Notes: generated by a model not told the origin, from the sequence alone. DNA of 64,000 bases from Roseimicrobium sp. ORNL1 (GCF_011044495.1 NZ_CP049143.1:868001-932000); one strand, 5' to 3'. Shown: positions 33,800 to 43,107, numbered from the stretch's first letter. Program-made: numbers and translations.

Positions 33800-36700
33800 A
33801 TGACCTGCTTTCGCTGGCTGTCCTCTTCTATTTTCACACTCAAGCTTCGTTCCGTAATCGCCCTCGGGCTGGGACTTGTCCCGCTCTATTCGATTTCCGC
33901 CGCGCCCAAGGAACTGGAGGGCGTCCGTGCTCCCGCCCAGACCGAATGTCCGAGTCCGGAGGAGGCGCGCAAGAAGATGACCGTGCCGGATGGGTATGAG
34001 GTGCGTTGCTTTGCGCACGAACCTATGGTGCAGAATCCTGTGGCGATGACGTGGGATCACCGCGGCCGCCTCTGGGTGGTGGAGCTCTATGAGTATCCGG
34101 AAGGCACACCGCTTCCCGTGGACAAGCGACCCTTCGGCCAGCCCGCCAATGACAGCAACTACCACCCCGTGCCGGACATCTGCAAAGGCGAGCAGAAGGA
34201 GGCAGATGGCAAGATTCCCCGCGACCGTGTGCTCATCCTGGAAGACACGGACAACGACGGCGTGGCGGACAAGCGCACGGTTTTCCTGCAGGGGCTGGAC
34301 ATGGCCTGCGGCATCATCTGCGGTGATGGTGGCGTGTACATCGGCCAGCAGCCACACCTGCTCCATTTCAAGGACACCGATGGTGATGACAAGCCGGACG
34401 AATGGCGCGTGGTGCTCACAGGGTTCGGTCGCGAGGATACGCATGAATTGATCAACAGCTTCTCCTGGGGCCCGGACGGCTGGCTCTACATGACACACGG
34501 TGTTTTCACGAACTCGAAAGTGCGCCGTCCCGGCGAGCCCGCGGAGAAGGGCTTCAAGTTCGATGCCGGCATCGGTCGCTGCAAACCGCTTACGGGTGAG
34601 TTCGAGGTCTTCGCCGATGGCACCAGCAATCCGTGGGGTTGTGACTTCGATCCACGAGGGAACTTCTTCGTGAGCGCCTGTGTGATTGATCACCTCTTCC
34701 ACATGGCACCGGGTGGCATCTATGTGCGGCAGGGTGGCGCACCGGAGAATCCGTATGCGTATGAGCTGCTACCGAGCATCGTGAAGCACAAGCACTTCCG
34801 TGCGGCCTATGCCGGTATCCAGATCTATCAGGGTGGGGTATACCCGAAGGACACGCATGGGCACTTGTTCATCGGGAACATCCATGACAATGCGATCCAT
34901 GAGGAAGTAGTGACCCCGGTGGGCGCCTCCTTCAAAGCAGAGCCCGTGCGCGACTTCCTCCGCGCCAATGACGGCTGGTTCCGCCCCGTGAGCACGCAGA
35001 CCGGACCGGATGGCAACCTGTGGATCATGGACTGGTGCGACAAGTATCCTTGCTACCAGAATGCCAAGGCAAACCCGGAAGGGGTGGACCGCGCACGTGG
35101 TCGTGTGTGGCGCGTGGTGACGAAGGGGGCCAAGCCGGAGACGCGCGAAAAGCAGGACATGGATCTCCAGAAGCTCGGGACGGCGGACCTGGTGAAGCTA
35201 TTGGAACATTCCAATAGCTGGATGCGTCGCCTCGCCCGGCGCATGCTCGCTGAGCGCAAGGATGAGCAGGCCAAGGGGGCACTGGTGACCATGGCGAAAT
35301 CATCGGACGCACGTCTGCGATTTGATGCCCTGTGCACGCTGCATCAGTGCGGACTGCTGGATGCTGCACTGCTGGATGAGACGGTGAAGGATGCTGACGC
35401 CAGCATCCGCGCGTGGGTCGCTCGACTGAGCGGCGAGCGATTCCGCCTCGCCAGCCAGCATGTGGCCGCCGTGGCGGATGGCGATGTGCTCAAGAGTACC
35501 AAGGCGGAGCATAAGGCCTTCGAAGGCATGCTGCCCGACATGGATCGTGTGGAACTGCTCGGAAAGGATCCTGACATGGCGGTGCGCTTCGCCGTGACCG
35601 TGGCTTTGCGCATGGCGGCATCTGGCGCCCTCACGGCGAACCGTCCCAATGCTCACGACGGAGCGCACTGGAGGCCTCTGGTCCGGCCTTGGAATCGACT
35701 GGGTGACGTGCTTGAGACCAGTGCGAACAGCTCAGACGGCCTCCTGAAGCATGGCATCTGGATGGTTCTTGAGCGTGGGCTGGCAGAAGATTCGGAAGAG
35801 GCCATGGACGGTATCTTCAGCCTTGCAAAGAGCACCCAGCCGCTGAGTCACGTGCTTGCCTACAAAGCGATGCGGCGGCTCTGCGATACCCGCGATGCGG
35901 AGCAACTCGATGTCGCGGTCAAGTTCTGCGAATCCATCCAAAGTGAGGCCGTCCTCCTGGCACACGCCTTGGATGGTCTCGTGAAAGGGCAGGAATCGGG
36001 GGTCATCAAACCCAAGAAGGACATTACCAAACAACTCGCCGTGTGGCGAAAGAACGATAACGCGGATGTGCGCAAACAGGCCGAGCAGCTTGCGGTGCTG
36101 TGGGGTGATGTGGAAGCCACCAACGCGCTCATCGCCTCTGCCGTGAATGAGGCAACGCCGACGCCGGAGCGTTTGCAGGCCATCAAGACGCTGCGTCGCG
36201 TGAAGACGGATGCGGTGCGTGCCGGGTTGGCCAAGTTGTTGGGTGAAAAGCTCCCTGCCGCTGTGAGCGTGGAAGGCATTCGTGCGGCGGCGGACCTGGG
36301 TGGCGATATGTTCCCTCCCGTGCTGGTTTCGCTGGCGGCGTCCAAGGACTTCTCCGTCCGTCTTGCCGCGCTGGAGGCGCTCTCGGGGCGTGTCGATTGG
36401 GCGAAACTGATGCTCACCGCGGTTGAAGAGAAGAAGGTCAGCAGTGCTGAGTTCCCCGTTCCCGTGCGTCGTGCGCTGGCCACGAATGGTGACAAGGCGG
36501 TGCGTGACCAGGCCTTCCGTGTGCTCGGTGCCTGGAAGGAATCATCCGCGGATGTGAAAACCTTGATTGCTGACAAGAAGAAAATGGCGCTCGAAGGCAC
36601 ACCGGATCTGGAGCAGGGCAAGCTCATGTTCCAGGCCACCTGTGCCATCTGCCATCCCTTCCACGGGGGTGGCCAGAAGGTGGGGCCAGATCTCATCGGC

Positions 36701-37513
36701 AGCGGTCGCAGCAATCTGGATGCGATCCTCGCCAACGTGATCGATCCCAATCAGATCATCGGCAACGGCTATGAGAACATGATTGCCACCACAAAGGATG
36801 GCCGCACCCTCGCTGGCCGTCTGGTGGAAGACACGCCGGCTCACATCAAGCTCCTCGCTGCCGGTGGTGCCGAGCAAATCGTGCCGCGTGATCAGCTGGT
36901 GAAGCTGGAGAACACCCACCAGAGCCTCATGCCTGCGGGTTTCGGTCAGTTGCCGGATGAGCAGTTCCGCAATCTCATCTGGTACGTGCTCGCTCCGCCG
37001 GAAGAAGGTCCGCTCACGAAGGAAAAGAAGGAGATGCTGAGCAAGGGCGTGGAAGGTGGCGAAGCTGCGAAGAAGCCCGTTGCGTCGTGGTATAAGCCGG
37101 ACTGGGAAAGCGTGTCCTTGTGGAATCCCCAGTGGAAGGTCAGTGCTCCTGATTTCGAACGCACGCCTGTGAAACTCTCCGATTTCCACGGCCGCAAGAA
37201 TGTGCTGCTCATGCATCCCTTCGCCAAGGACAAGCCCACGGTGCTGGAGCGGACGATGAAGCTGGAGGCCGGCAAGCCACATGCGCTGACGGCCACCGTC
37301 GCGGCACATGATCAAGGCGACTGGGAACTGCGCGTGAAGGTGAACGGCAAGGAAGTGAAGAAGCAGGTCATCGATCACGACGGCGAACGCTGGAAGACCG
37401 TGACGGCGGACTTGAGCGAATTCGCCGGCCAGGAAGTCACGATCCAACTCGAAGGCGCCGCCACCGGCTGGGCCTGGGAATTCGGCTACTGGGCTGAGGT
37501 GCGGGTGGAGTAA
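33800..37513 (+). CDS. PVC-type beta-propeller/HEAT/cytochrome c protein
   Basis: A large exported protein of 1237 residues, of the class typical of Planctomycetes and Verrucomicrobia. After an N-terminal hydrophobic signal (about 14-34) comes a six-blade, glucose-dehydrogenase-like propeller (about 60-440: RCFAHEPMVQNPVAMTWD, GPDGWLYMTHG, GPDGNLWIMDWCDKYPC), a long HEAT-repeat part (about 450-920), a cytochrome c domain with heme motif CAICH (C948, C951, H952) and an added C-terminal beta domain (about 1100-1237). Probably an extracytoplasmic dehydrogenase passing electrons to its own heme; substrate unknown. Transcribed alone. Confidence 0.93.
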   Translation: MTCFRWLSSSIFTLKLRSVIALGLGLVPLYSISAAPKELEGVRAPAQTECPSPEEARKKMTVPDGYEVRCFAHEPMVQNPVAMTWDHRGRLWVVELYEYPEGTPLPVDKRPFGQPANDSNYHPVPDICKGEQKEADGKIPRDRVLILEDTDNDGVADKRTVFLQGLDMACGIICGDGGVYIGQQPHLLHFKDTDGDDKPDEWRVVLTGFGREDTHELINSFSWGPDGWLYMTHGVFTNSKVRRPGEPAEKGFKFDAGIGRCKPLTGEFEVFADGTSNPWGCDFDPRGNFFVSACVIDHLFHMAPGGIYVRQGGAPENPYAYELLPSIVKHKHFRAAYAGIQIYQGGVYPKDTHGHLFIGNIHDNAIHEEVVTPVGASFKAEPVRDFLRANDGWFRPVSTQTGPDGNLWIMDWCDKYPCYQNAKANPEGVDRARGRVWRVVTKGAKPETREKQDMDLQKLGTADLVKLLEHSNSWMRRLARRMLAERKDEQAKGALVTMAKSSDARLRFDALCTLHQCGLLDAALLDETVKDADASIRAWVARLSGERFRLASQHVAAVADGDVLKSTKAEHKAFEGMLPDMDRVELLGKDPDMAVRFAVTVALRMAASGALTANRPNAHDGAHWRPLVRPWNRLGDVLETSANSSDGLLKHGIWMVLERGLAEDSEEAMDGIFSLAKSTQPLSHVLAYKAMRRLCDTRDAEQLDVAVKFCESIQSEAVLLAHALDGLVKGQESGVIKPKKDITKQLAVWRKNDNADVRKQAEQLAVLWGDVEATNALIASAVNEATPTPERLQAIKTLRRVKTDAVRAGLAKLLGEKLPAAVSVEGIRAAADLGGDMFPPVLVSLAASKDFSVRLAALEALSGRVDWAKLMLTAVEEKKVSSAEFPVPVRRALATNGDKAVRDQAFRVLGAWKESSADVKTLIADKKKMALEGTPDLEQGKLMFQATCAICHPFHGGGQKVGPDLIGSGRSNLDAILANVIDPNQIIGNGYENMIATTKDGRTLAGRLVEDTPAHIKLLAAGGAEQIVPRDQLVKLENTHQSLMPAGFGQLPDEQFRNLIWYVLAPPEEGPLTKEKKEMLSKGVEGGEAAKKPVASWYKPDWESVSLWNPQWKVSAPDFERTPVKLSDFHGRKNVLLMHPFAKDKPTVLERTMKLEAGKPHALTATVAAHDQGDWELRVKVNGKEVKKQVIDHDGERWKTVTADLSEFAGQEVTIQLEGAATGWAWEFGYWAEVRVE

Positions 37514-37524
37514 GTCGAAAGGTT

Positions 37525-38129
37525 AAACGCAAAGCAGCGAAGCAGCAAAGAGCTACGGATTGAGGGGCTGCAGCTCGCAGTCACGGTTCTCTGAATTTCT
37601 TTGCTGCTTTCGCTGCTTTGCGTTTTCTCCCAAATGAGTTGTCCGATTCCGTGGGATATCGTAAACGGCCACGCCATGGAGGAACTGAGTGATCATGAGA
37701 ACCGTGTGTCGAGGGCAGTGCTGGATGCTGCCTTCGCCGTACACAACCATTTGGGGCCGGGTCTCCTTGAAAGTGTATATGAGATTTGCCTGATGCACGA
37801 GTTGCAGAAGGCAGGACACCAAGTTCGGAGGCAGATTGCTGTTCCGGTGATTTACGACCGCGTCAAGATGGAGGCTGGCTTCCGACTGGACCTGCTGGTG
37901 GATGAAGCGGTCATTGTGGAGTGCAAAGCGGTTGAGGAACTGCATCCGATCACAGCCTCACAGGTGTTCACCTATCTCAAATTAACCGGAAAGCGGCTGG
38001 GTCTGGTCATCAATTTTAATGTCAAATTGCTTCAGAAAGGCATCAAGCGCGTGATTTGCACTGCCAATTCTCAAGCCCGAGCCCCGATCCCACCCGCATA
38101 AATCCTTTGCTGCTTCGCTGCTTTGCGTT
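37525..38129 (+). mobile_element. Candidate mobile unit: 25-bp inverted repeats around a GxxExxY gene
   Basis: The arm at 37526-37550 and the arm at 38105-38129 are exact reverse complements over 25 bp (core CGCAAAGCAGCGAAGC). A third arm at 37599-37625, inverted to the first with one inserted base, lies just before the gene, so the left end alone is also a hairpin with a 48-bp loop. The only gene inside is the GxxExxY protein (37676-38101), whose stop is 3 bp before the right arm. A gene-less hairpin with the same arms occurs at 47500-47566. No target duplication was recognised. Confidence 0.6.
37676..38101 (+). CDS. GxxExxY protein, PD-(D/E)XK nuclease superfamily
   Basis: A 141-residue protein. 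The family motif GLLESVY gives G29, E32, Y35. Further on are D72 in RLDLLVD and E82-x-K84 in VIVECKAVEEL, which fit the D...ExK arrangement of PD-(D/E)XK nucleases. The C-terminal LKLTGKRLGLVINFN is typical of the family. The family is numerous in some genomes and its role is unknown. The start MEELSDHEN matches usual family length; ATG 37634 is an alternative. It is enclosed by a perfect 25-bp inverted repeat, which may mean it is part of a mobile unit. Confidence 0.9.
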   Translation: MEELSDHENRVSRAVLDAAFAVHNHLGPGLLESVYEICLMHELQKAGHQVRRQIAVPVIYDRVKMEAGFRLDLLVDEAVIVECKAVEELHPITASQVFTYLKLTGKRLGLVINFNVKLLQKGIKRVICTANSQARAPIPPA

Positions 38130-38144
38130 CAAATCCTCCGCGCG

Positions 38145-39068
38145 ATGCTCGTGTTCATCTTGCGACGATTCTTCAGCAGCCTGGTGGTGCTGTTTTGTGT
38201 CGTGTCGTTGACGTTCCTGTTGGTGCGGCTGCAGAAGGGTGGGCCGTTTGACCGGGAGAAGGAGCCGCCGCCGCATGTGAAGGCGGAGTTGGAGAAGAAA
38301 TACCGGCTGGATGGCAGCGTCTGGGACCAGCTTGGAGCCTATCTGTGGACCTTCGTGGTGCACCGGGATCCGGGGATTTCCTTGAAATACCGGGATCTGA
38401 CGGTGACGGAGATCCTCTCGCAGAAGCTGCCGAATTCGCTCACGCTGGGTGCATGTGCCTTCCTCATCGCTTCGATCGGCGGGGTGGCGTTTGGATTCAT
38501 TGCGGCGCTGAAACGGGACTCGTGGGTGGATGTGTCGGCGATGTTCTTCGCGCTGGGGGCGATCAGCATTCCCACGTTTATCACGGGGCCGTTGTTGATT
38601 GCCATGTTCGGCTTGTGGCTGGGGTGGTTGCCCATAGGGGGATTCGAAACTTGGCGGCATCTGATTTTACCCGCCATCTGCCTGGGCCTGCCGTTCCTGG
38701 CGTATGTGGCGCGACTCACGCGGAACAGCCTGCTGGACGTGATGTCGCAGAACTACATGCGTACGGCGAAGGCAAAAGGACTGGATGACAGCACCGCACT
38801 GATGCGGCACGCGCTGAAGGTGGCCATCCTGCCAGTGGTCACTTACCTCGGTCCGATGGCGGCCTATGTGTTGACCGGCTCCTTCGTGGTGGAGAGCGTT
38901 TTCAACATCTCGGGGGTGGGCATGGTGTTTGTGAATGGCATTCAGAACAGTGACGTGTTCCTCCTATGCAGCGCGGTGATCGTGTATTCCGCGCTGCTGG
39001 TGTTCTTCAATTTCGCGGTGGATGTGACCTACACGTTCCTGGACAAGCGCATCAAACTCCATGGCTGA
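38145..39068 (+). CDS. Oligopeptide-type ABC transporter permease (OppB/DppB family)
   Basis: Inner-membrane permease of 307 residues with about six helices. Landmarks: N-terminal FILRRFFSSLVVLFCVVSLTFLLVRL helix (short landmark LRRFFSSLVVLF), LPNSLTLGACAFLIA, the EAA-like cytoplasmic loop YMRTAKAKGLDDSTALMRHAL (landmark RTAKAKGLD, about 205) and GSFVVESVFNISGVG. Its 3' end overlaps the second permease by 8 bp. No ATPase or binding-protein gene adjoins, so the rest of the importer must be encoded elsewhere. Confidence 0.93.
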   Translation: MLVFILRRFFSSLVVLFCVVSLTFLLVRLQKGGPFDREKEPPPHVKAELEKKYRLDGSVWDQLGAYLWTFVVHRDPGISLKYRDLTVTEILSQKLPNSLTLGACAFLIASIGGVAFGFIAALKRDSWVDVSAMFFALGAISIPTFITGPLLIAMFGLWLGWLPIGGFETWRHLILPAICLGLPFLAYVARLTRNSLLDVMSQNYMRTAKAKGLDDSTALMRHALKVAILPVVTYLGPMAAYVLTGSFVVESVFNISGVGMVFVNGIQNSDVFLLCSAVIVYSALLVFFNFAVDVTYTFLDKRIKLHG

Positions 39069-40056
39069 CGGGACCTCCACTGCCAATCGCTGGACCGGCT
39101 CCCCACCCAATGGATGGGACGTGCTGAAGCGCAATCGCGTGGCCATGGTGTCGCTGTTGTTTCTCGTGTTCGTGGCGCTGGCGGCGATCGTGATTCCGTT
39201 CTTTTTGCCCGACGCACTTAAAGGAACAAGCGATGCGTCATTCTCCCCGCCCATGAGTCCGAGCGCGGACAAGGCTCACATCCACTACCTCGGTACGGAT
39301 GTGAATGGGCAGGACTTGTTTTACCGCCTGCTCATGGGGGCACAGGTGAGCCTGGGCGTGGGACTCGTGGCCGCATTTGTGAGCCTGCTCATCGGGGGCG
39401 TCTACGGCATGGTCAGCGGCTATGCCGGTGGTCGCGTGGATGGCGGCATGATGCGCTTGGTGGACATCCTGAACTCGGTACCAAGCTTGCTCTTTGTGAT
39501 GATCTTCATCTCGGCCTTTGACGGGCATTTCAAGGGTGCCCTCGATGGAGTTCGCCTCGACGCCCAGGCGAAAGATTGGGGATGGCTGGAGGGCCTGGCG
39601 GGCAATCTCATTCCCTACTCGCGCATCATCATCCTGGTCATCGCGCTGAGCTTTATCCAGTGGCTCACCATGGCGCGCATCGTGCGTGGGCAGGTGCTGG
39701 TGCTCAAGGAGCTGGCCTTCGTCACGGCAGCGCGCACCATGGGGCAGAGCAGCTGGGCCATCCTTTGGAAGCACCTGTGGCCGAACCTCAGCACCATCGT
39801 GCTGACCTACCTCACCCTCACCATCCCAGCGGTGATTCGTGACGAGAGCTTCCTCAGCTTCCTCGGTTTGGGCATCGATGACCCGGCAGCCAGCTGGGGG
39901 TCACTGCTCAAGGACGGCGCCCAAGTGATCAACCCACTCGACAGCAAGTGGTGGCTTTTGGTCTTTCCGGCCTCGCTCATGTCCGCCTGCCTGCTCGCGC
40001 TCAATTTCCTCGGCGACGGGTTGCGCGATGCCTTCGACCCGAAAAGCAACGATTAA
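39061..40056 (+). CDS. Oligopeptide-type ABC transporter permease (OppC/DppC family)
   Basis: Second membrane subunit, 331 residues. The N-terminal helix (about 28-52) is preceded by WDVLKRNRVAMVSL as in OppC; then HYLGTDVNGQDLFYRLLMGAQVSL (landmark LGTDVNGQD, about 77), the loop RTMGQSSWAILWKHLWPN with EAA character (about 225) and FLSFLGLGIDDPAASWG (about 265). A long insertion near residues 155-190 is rare in the family and resembles that of some YejE/OppC proteins. Pairs with the preceding OppB-like protein. Confidence 0.93.
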   Translation: MADGTSTANRWTGSPPNGWDVLKRNRVAMVSLLFLVFVALAAIVIPFFLPDALKGTSDASFSPPMSPSADKAHIHYLGTDVNGQDLFYRLLMGAQVSLGVGLVAAFVSLLIGGVYGMVSGYAGGRVDGGMMRLVDILNSVPSLLFVMIFISAFDGHFKGALDGVRLDAQAKDWGWLEGLAGNLIPYSRIIILVIALSFIQWLTMARIVRGQVLVLKELAFVTAARTMGQSSWAILWKHLWPNLSTIVLTYLTLTIPAVIRDESFLSFLGLGIDDPAASWGSLLKDGAQVINPLDSKWWLLVFPASLMSACLLALNFLGDGLRDAFDPKSND

Positions 40057-40125
40057 CCCGGATCCGCATTCTGTGCATTGACACGGAGGGGGGCACACTG
40101 CACGTTGACGTCCGTCGCAGATCCT

Positions 40126-40485
40126 ATGGCTTCGAAAGCAAAATCCCGACGGACCAAGCTCCAGGCTCGCAAGTGCACAGCCACGCGCATGTGCTCCATC
40201 AGCTCCACCGGTGTGGTGTTTCTGAATGCCAGGGCTCTTGAGGTTTCCTCAGAGATTACCCTGACCGTGCAGACGAACATTCTCGGAAGCGGGCAGGAGT
40301 GGACGGTGCAGGGCTGGGTGGTCGAATGCGTACCGGCGGAGGAGCCGCAGAACTGTTTCAAGGTGACCCTGCTGTTCTCCAATCTGCCCAAGGAGCTGCA
40401 GCAGGTCCTGACGCTCGCGGAAGGCTGCCACGGCGCCACGGCCATCAGGCGGATTCCCGGAGCGGAGTTGTTTGGGCTGAATTGA
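40126..40485 (+). CDS. PilZ-like small protein
   Basis: A 119-residue basic-headed protein. Residues 1-15 (MASKAKSRRTKLQAR) are basic; the rest is a small beta-barrel with ATRMCSISSTGVVFLNARAL, ITLTVQTNIL and WTVQGWVVECVP, a pattern similar to PilZ domains (S..G......L..G..... ). The c-di-GMP-binding RxxxR and D/NxSxxG motifs are imperfect (only ISSTG is close), so ligand binding is doubtful. Start ATG 40126 is chosen; upstream in-frame sequence does not look coding. Confidence 0.6.
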   Translation: MASKAKSRRTKLQARKCTATRMCSISSTGVVFLNARALEVSSEITLTVQTNILGSGQEWTVQGWVVECVPAEEPQNCFKVTLLFSNLPKELQQVLTLAEGCHGATAIRRIPGAELFGLN

Positions 40486-40514
40486 GTTAACGCCGTTTTT
40501 TCAAATCGTTGCGG

Positions 40515-40611
40515 CCCTGGGAGCGCTGGCCTCTGGCCGGCGGAATTGCGTTGCCATCCCTTGCAGAGTACCAGCAGCGAATACGCCGGCCAGAGGCCAG
40601 CGCTCCCAGGG
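40515..40611. repeat. REPIN-like inverted pair (GCTGGCC family), copy 1
   Basis: Arms at 40515-40542 and 40584-40611 are inverted copies. Each is CCCTGGGAGC followed by GCTGGCC, loop TCT, GGCCGGC. The 41-bp spacer differs from that of the copy at 53420-53499 except for GAATACG beside the right arm. Lies in the 246-bp gap between the PilZ-like and NupG-like genes. Confidence 0.9.
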
Positions 40612-40731
40612 CTTCGTCCGGCACTTGGCAGCCTTGTAGTTCTGTGCCGCATCCAGACGGTTTCGTGATGTCCTGGGCCTTCTGAGCCCGGCTGGTGAAT
40701 GGAGACGGACGCAGTGGCGTATTCGTGCTCC

Positions 40732-41943
40732 ATGCAAACTGCGCTCAAGGCAAAGCTGTCCTGTTTCATGTTCCTCCAGTACTTCATTTGGGGATCCTGG
40801 TATGCGAGCCTGGGCGCTTATCTGGGACAGACCCTCAAGTTCGATGGCGAGCAGGTCGGTCTTGCCTATGGAGCCTTCGCGATTGGTGCGATGATTTCGC
40901 CCTTCTTCGTTGGGCTCATCGCGGACCGCTACTTTGCGTCTGAGAAACTGCTAGGAGTGCTGGGCATCCTCGGTGGAGCGGTCTTGTGCTGGCTCCCGAA
41001 TCTCACCACCTTTGGCACCTTCTATCCCGTGCTGATTTTGTATTGTGCGCTCTTTGTACCCACGCTCGCCCTGGGCAATTCGCTGTCCTTGACGCACCTC
41101 GCAGATGCGCGCACCGACTTCCCGAGGGTGAAAATCCTTTCTGCGGTGGGCTGGATTGCGGGCGGGGTCACTTTGAGCCTGCTCAAGGGGGAGCAGTCCT
41201 CGCTGCAGTTTTATCTCGCAGGGGCGATATCGGTCGCATTTGGCATCTTCTCGCTGTTTCTGCCGCACACGCCACCGACGAAGACCGGGGCAAACGTCAG
41301 TCTGGGGGAAATCCTTGGGCTCGACGCCTTGGCCATGCTGAAGAAGCCGTCCTTCGCCATCTTCGTCGTATGCATGTTCCTCATCTGCATTCCGCTCTAT
41401 TTCTATTTTGTGATGATGGGCATCTATCTCACTGAGCTGAAGTGGGAGGGCATGGCCGCCAAGATGACGCTGGCGCAGGTGTCCGATGTCATCTTTCTCT
41501 TCCTGCTCCCGGTGTTCCTGAAAAAACTCGGGTACAAGAAGACCATCTTCATCGGCATTCTCGCGTGGGCGCTGCGATATTTCGCGCTCTACGGCAGCGT
41601 GCACGGAGCAGGCACCCAGGTGGCACTCATCTTTGCCGCCATCCTGCTGCATGGGGTCTGCTATGACTTCCTCTTCATCGCGGGCCAACTCTATGTCGAT
41701 GATGAAGCCGGTGAACGCATCCGTGGTGCGGCGCAGGGTTTCATCGCTTTCATCCTTTGGGGTGTGGGCGCCTTTGTTGGCACCTACCTCGCCGGCAGGG
41801 TGATGGCGGCAAACAAATTGGCCGTGGCGCAAGGAGCCATTACCCACGATTGGCAGACCATCTGGCTGACTCCGGCCCTGGGCGCCTGTGCGGTGCTTGT
41901 TGTCTTCCTCGTGTTCTTCCGCGAGCCCAAGTCACGCACGTGA
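40732..41943 (+). CDS. NupG-like MFS nucleoside/sugar transporter
   Basis: Twelve-helix inner-membrane transporter of 403 residues. The N-terminus KAKLSCFMFLQYFIWGSWYASLGAYL (landmark QYFIWGSWYASLG, residues 15-27) and PTLALGNSLSLTHL (about 116-129) are typical of the nucleoside:H+ symporter NupG/XapB family, which is expanded in Planctomycetes and Verrucomicrobia. Substrate may be a nucleoside or sugar. ATG 40732 is chosen; an earlier frame start at 40699 adds unrelated residues. A GDSL hydrolase follows after 65 bp on the same strand. Confidence 0.88.
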   Translation: MQTALKAKLSCFMFLQYFIWGSWYASLGAYLGQTLKFDGEQVGLAYGAFAIGAMISPFFVGLIADRYFASEKLLGVLGILGGAVLCWLPNLTTFGTFYPVLILYCALFVPTLALGNSLSLTHLADARTDFPRVKILSAVGWIAGGVTLSLLKGEQSSLQFYLAGAISVAFGIFSLFLPHTPPTKTGANVSLGEILGLDALAMLKKPSFAIFVVCMFLICIPLYFYFVMMGIYLTELKWEGMAAKMTLAQVSDVIFLFLLPVFLKKLGYKKTIFIGILAWALRYFALYGSVHGAGTQVALIFAAILLHGVCYDFLFIAGQLYVDDEAGERIRGAAQGFIAFILWGVGAFVGTYLAGRVMAANKLAVAQGAITHDWQTIWLTPALGACAVLVVFLVFFREPKSRT

Positions 41944-42008
41944 TGCCTGCTCCTGTTCCGTTCCCGTTCTCAGCCCTCACTCCCATCCTCTCCTCCCGAA
42001 TTCACCTT

Positions 42009-42854
42009 ATGAAGTTGCCGCCCCTCCTTGTCGCCTTCGTCGCCACGGCACTGGTCGTGCCACTCCACGCCGAGCACGACGGCAAACTCCAGGTCCTTCT
42101 TGTGGGTGACAGCACCACGGAGGCGAGGATTCCCAAACAACACCAGCCCAAGGGGCCACACTTTGAAGATGTGATCCGCATCCTGATGGCGGGGGAGAAG
42201 GACATGCCGCCCTGCAATGTCATCAACTCGGGAGTGAGCGGCGAATTTATCCGCCGGTTGCTGGATTCGAAACGTTATGAGCGCGACATCCAGAAGCTGC
42301 CCGGCCTGGATTACATCTTCATCCGGTACGGCATCAACGACCAGGCGAAGCGTGAGAACTTCACGGAAAACTTCCCCAAGGACTATCAGGAGCTGATTGG
42401 TCTTCTGAAGAAGGACCATCCCGCGGCGCAGATCATCATCATGACGATCATTCCGTACGGCAACCTGGAGAAGAACCAGCAGGTGAATGCCCTCAATGAA
42501 AAGGTCGCCAAGGAGGCGGGCCTGCCACTCTTCGACATCTTTCCCCGCTATCTCGCCGAGCTGAAGAAGGGCGAGAACATGCTGAACTACCGCCGCATCT
42601 CCCTGGACAAGATCCCGCCGCAGTACCTTGAGATCGTGAAGCCGTTCACCTTTGAGAATCCTCCCCGTGTCGAGGTCCTGGACAACCAGTTCGATGCCAT
42701 TCTGGGCCACATCCCCGCGTGGTATGCTGACCGGCACCCCAACCCTGCCGGGTACAACGTGATTGCCGATGAAACGGCGAAGTATCTCACGAAGATGATC
42801 CGCGAGAAGAAGGGTGCGACCACGCCCGCTCCGGCAGCTGCAAAGGCTCCGTGA
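42009..42854 (+). CDS. Exported SGNH/GDSL-family hydrolase
   Basis: A 281-residue esterase or deacetylase-like protein. Signal peptide in residues 1-20 (MKLPPLLVAFVATALVVPLHA). Block I with the nucleophile serine is VGDSTTEAR (about 31-39), block III is IRYGINDQA (about 110), and block V holds the Asp-His pair DRHPNPAGY (about 241). An Ala/Pro-rich tail ends the chain. Members act on acylated polysaccharides or lipids. Probably in one transcript with the NupG-like transporter, suggesting release and uptake of a sugar-type nutrient. Confidence 0.9.
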   Translation: MKLPPLLVAFVATALVVPLHAEHDGKLQVLLVGDSTTEARIPKQHQPKGPHFEDVIRILMAGEKDMPPCNVINSGVSGEFIRRLLDSKRYERDIQKLPGLDYIFIRYGINDQAKRENFTENFPKDYQELIGLLKKDHPAAQIIIMTIIPYGNLEKNQQVNALNEKVAKEAGLPLFDIFPRYLAELKKGENMLNYRRISLDKIPPQYLEIVKPFTFENPPRVEVLDNQFDAILGHIPAWYADRHPNPAGYNVIADETAKYLTKMIREKKGATTPAPAAAKAP

Positions 42855-42948
42855 GTGGGGCCTTGCTGCCCTGCATTATACCGAGAGGAATTGAAAGCGG
42901 GTCTTGGTGAGAGCCTTATGAGCAAGGTGAAGTGCAGGGCATTTTAAG

Positions 42949-43107
42949 GGAGCGTGGACACTCTTGTCCGCCACCCCTGACACACCACCCTCTTCCGTCT
43001 GGCAGGCAAGGTCACACTCCATCAGCTGCTCCAGAGGCGTCAGCAGTAGCTTCCGCACGCTGGAGGTCGCTACGCTACAGAACGGCGGACAAGAGTGTCC
43101 ACGCTCC
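42949..43107. repeat. REPIN-like inverted pair, TGTCC family, copy 2
   Basis: A 159-bp element in the 312-bp gap between convergent GDSL and ROK genes. Ends are GGAGC plus the hairpin GTGGACA, loop CTCT, TGTCCGC, in inverted orientation. The whole interior is homologous and in the same orientation as 7721-7880. The flanking parts of the gap (42855-42948 and 43108-43166) hold no gene. Confidence 0.88.

Noticed and set aside
33380-34702. 440-residue minus-strand frame over the start of the PVC cytochrome gene
   Set aside because: Shadow of the cytochrome gene joined out of frame to the protease-like gene; no domain.
37525-38129. CRISPR array
   Set aside because: Only two or three arms, inverted rather than direct, without regular spacers.
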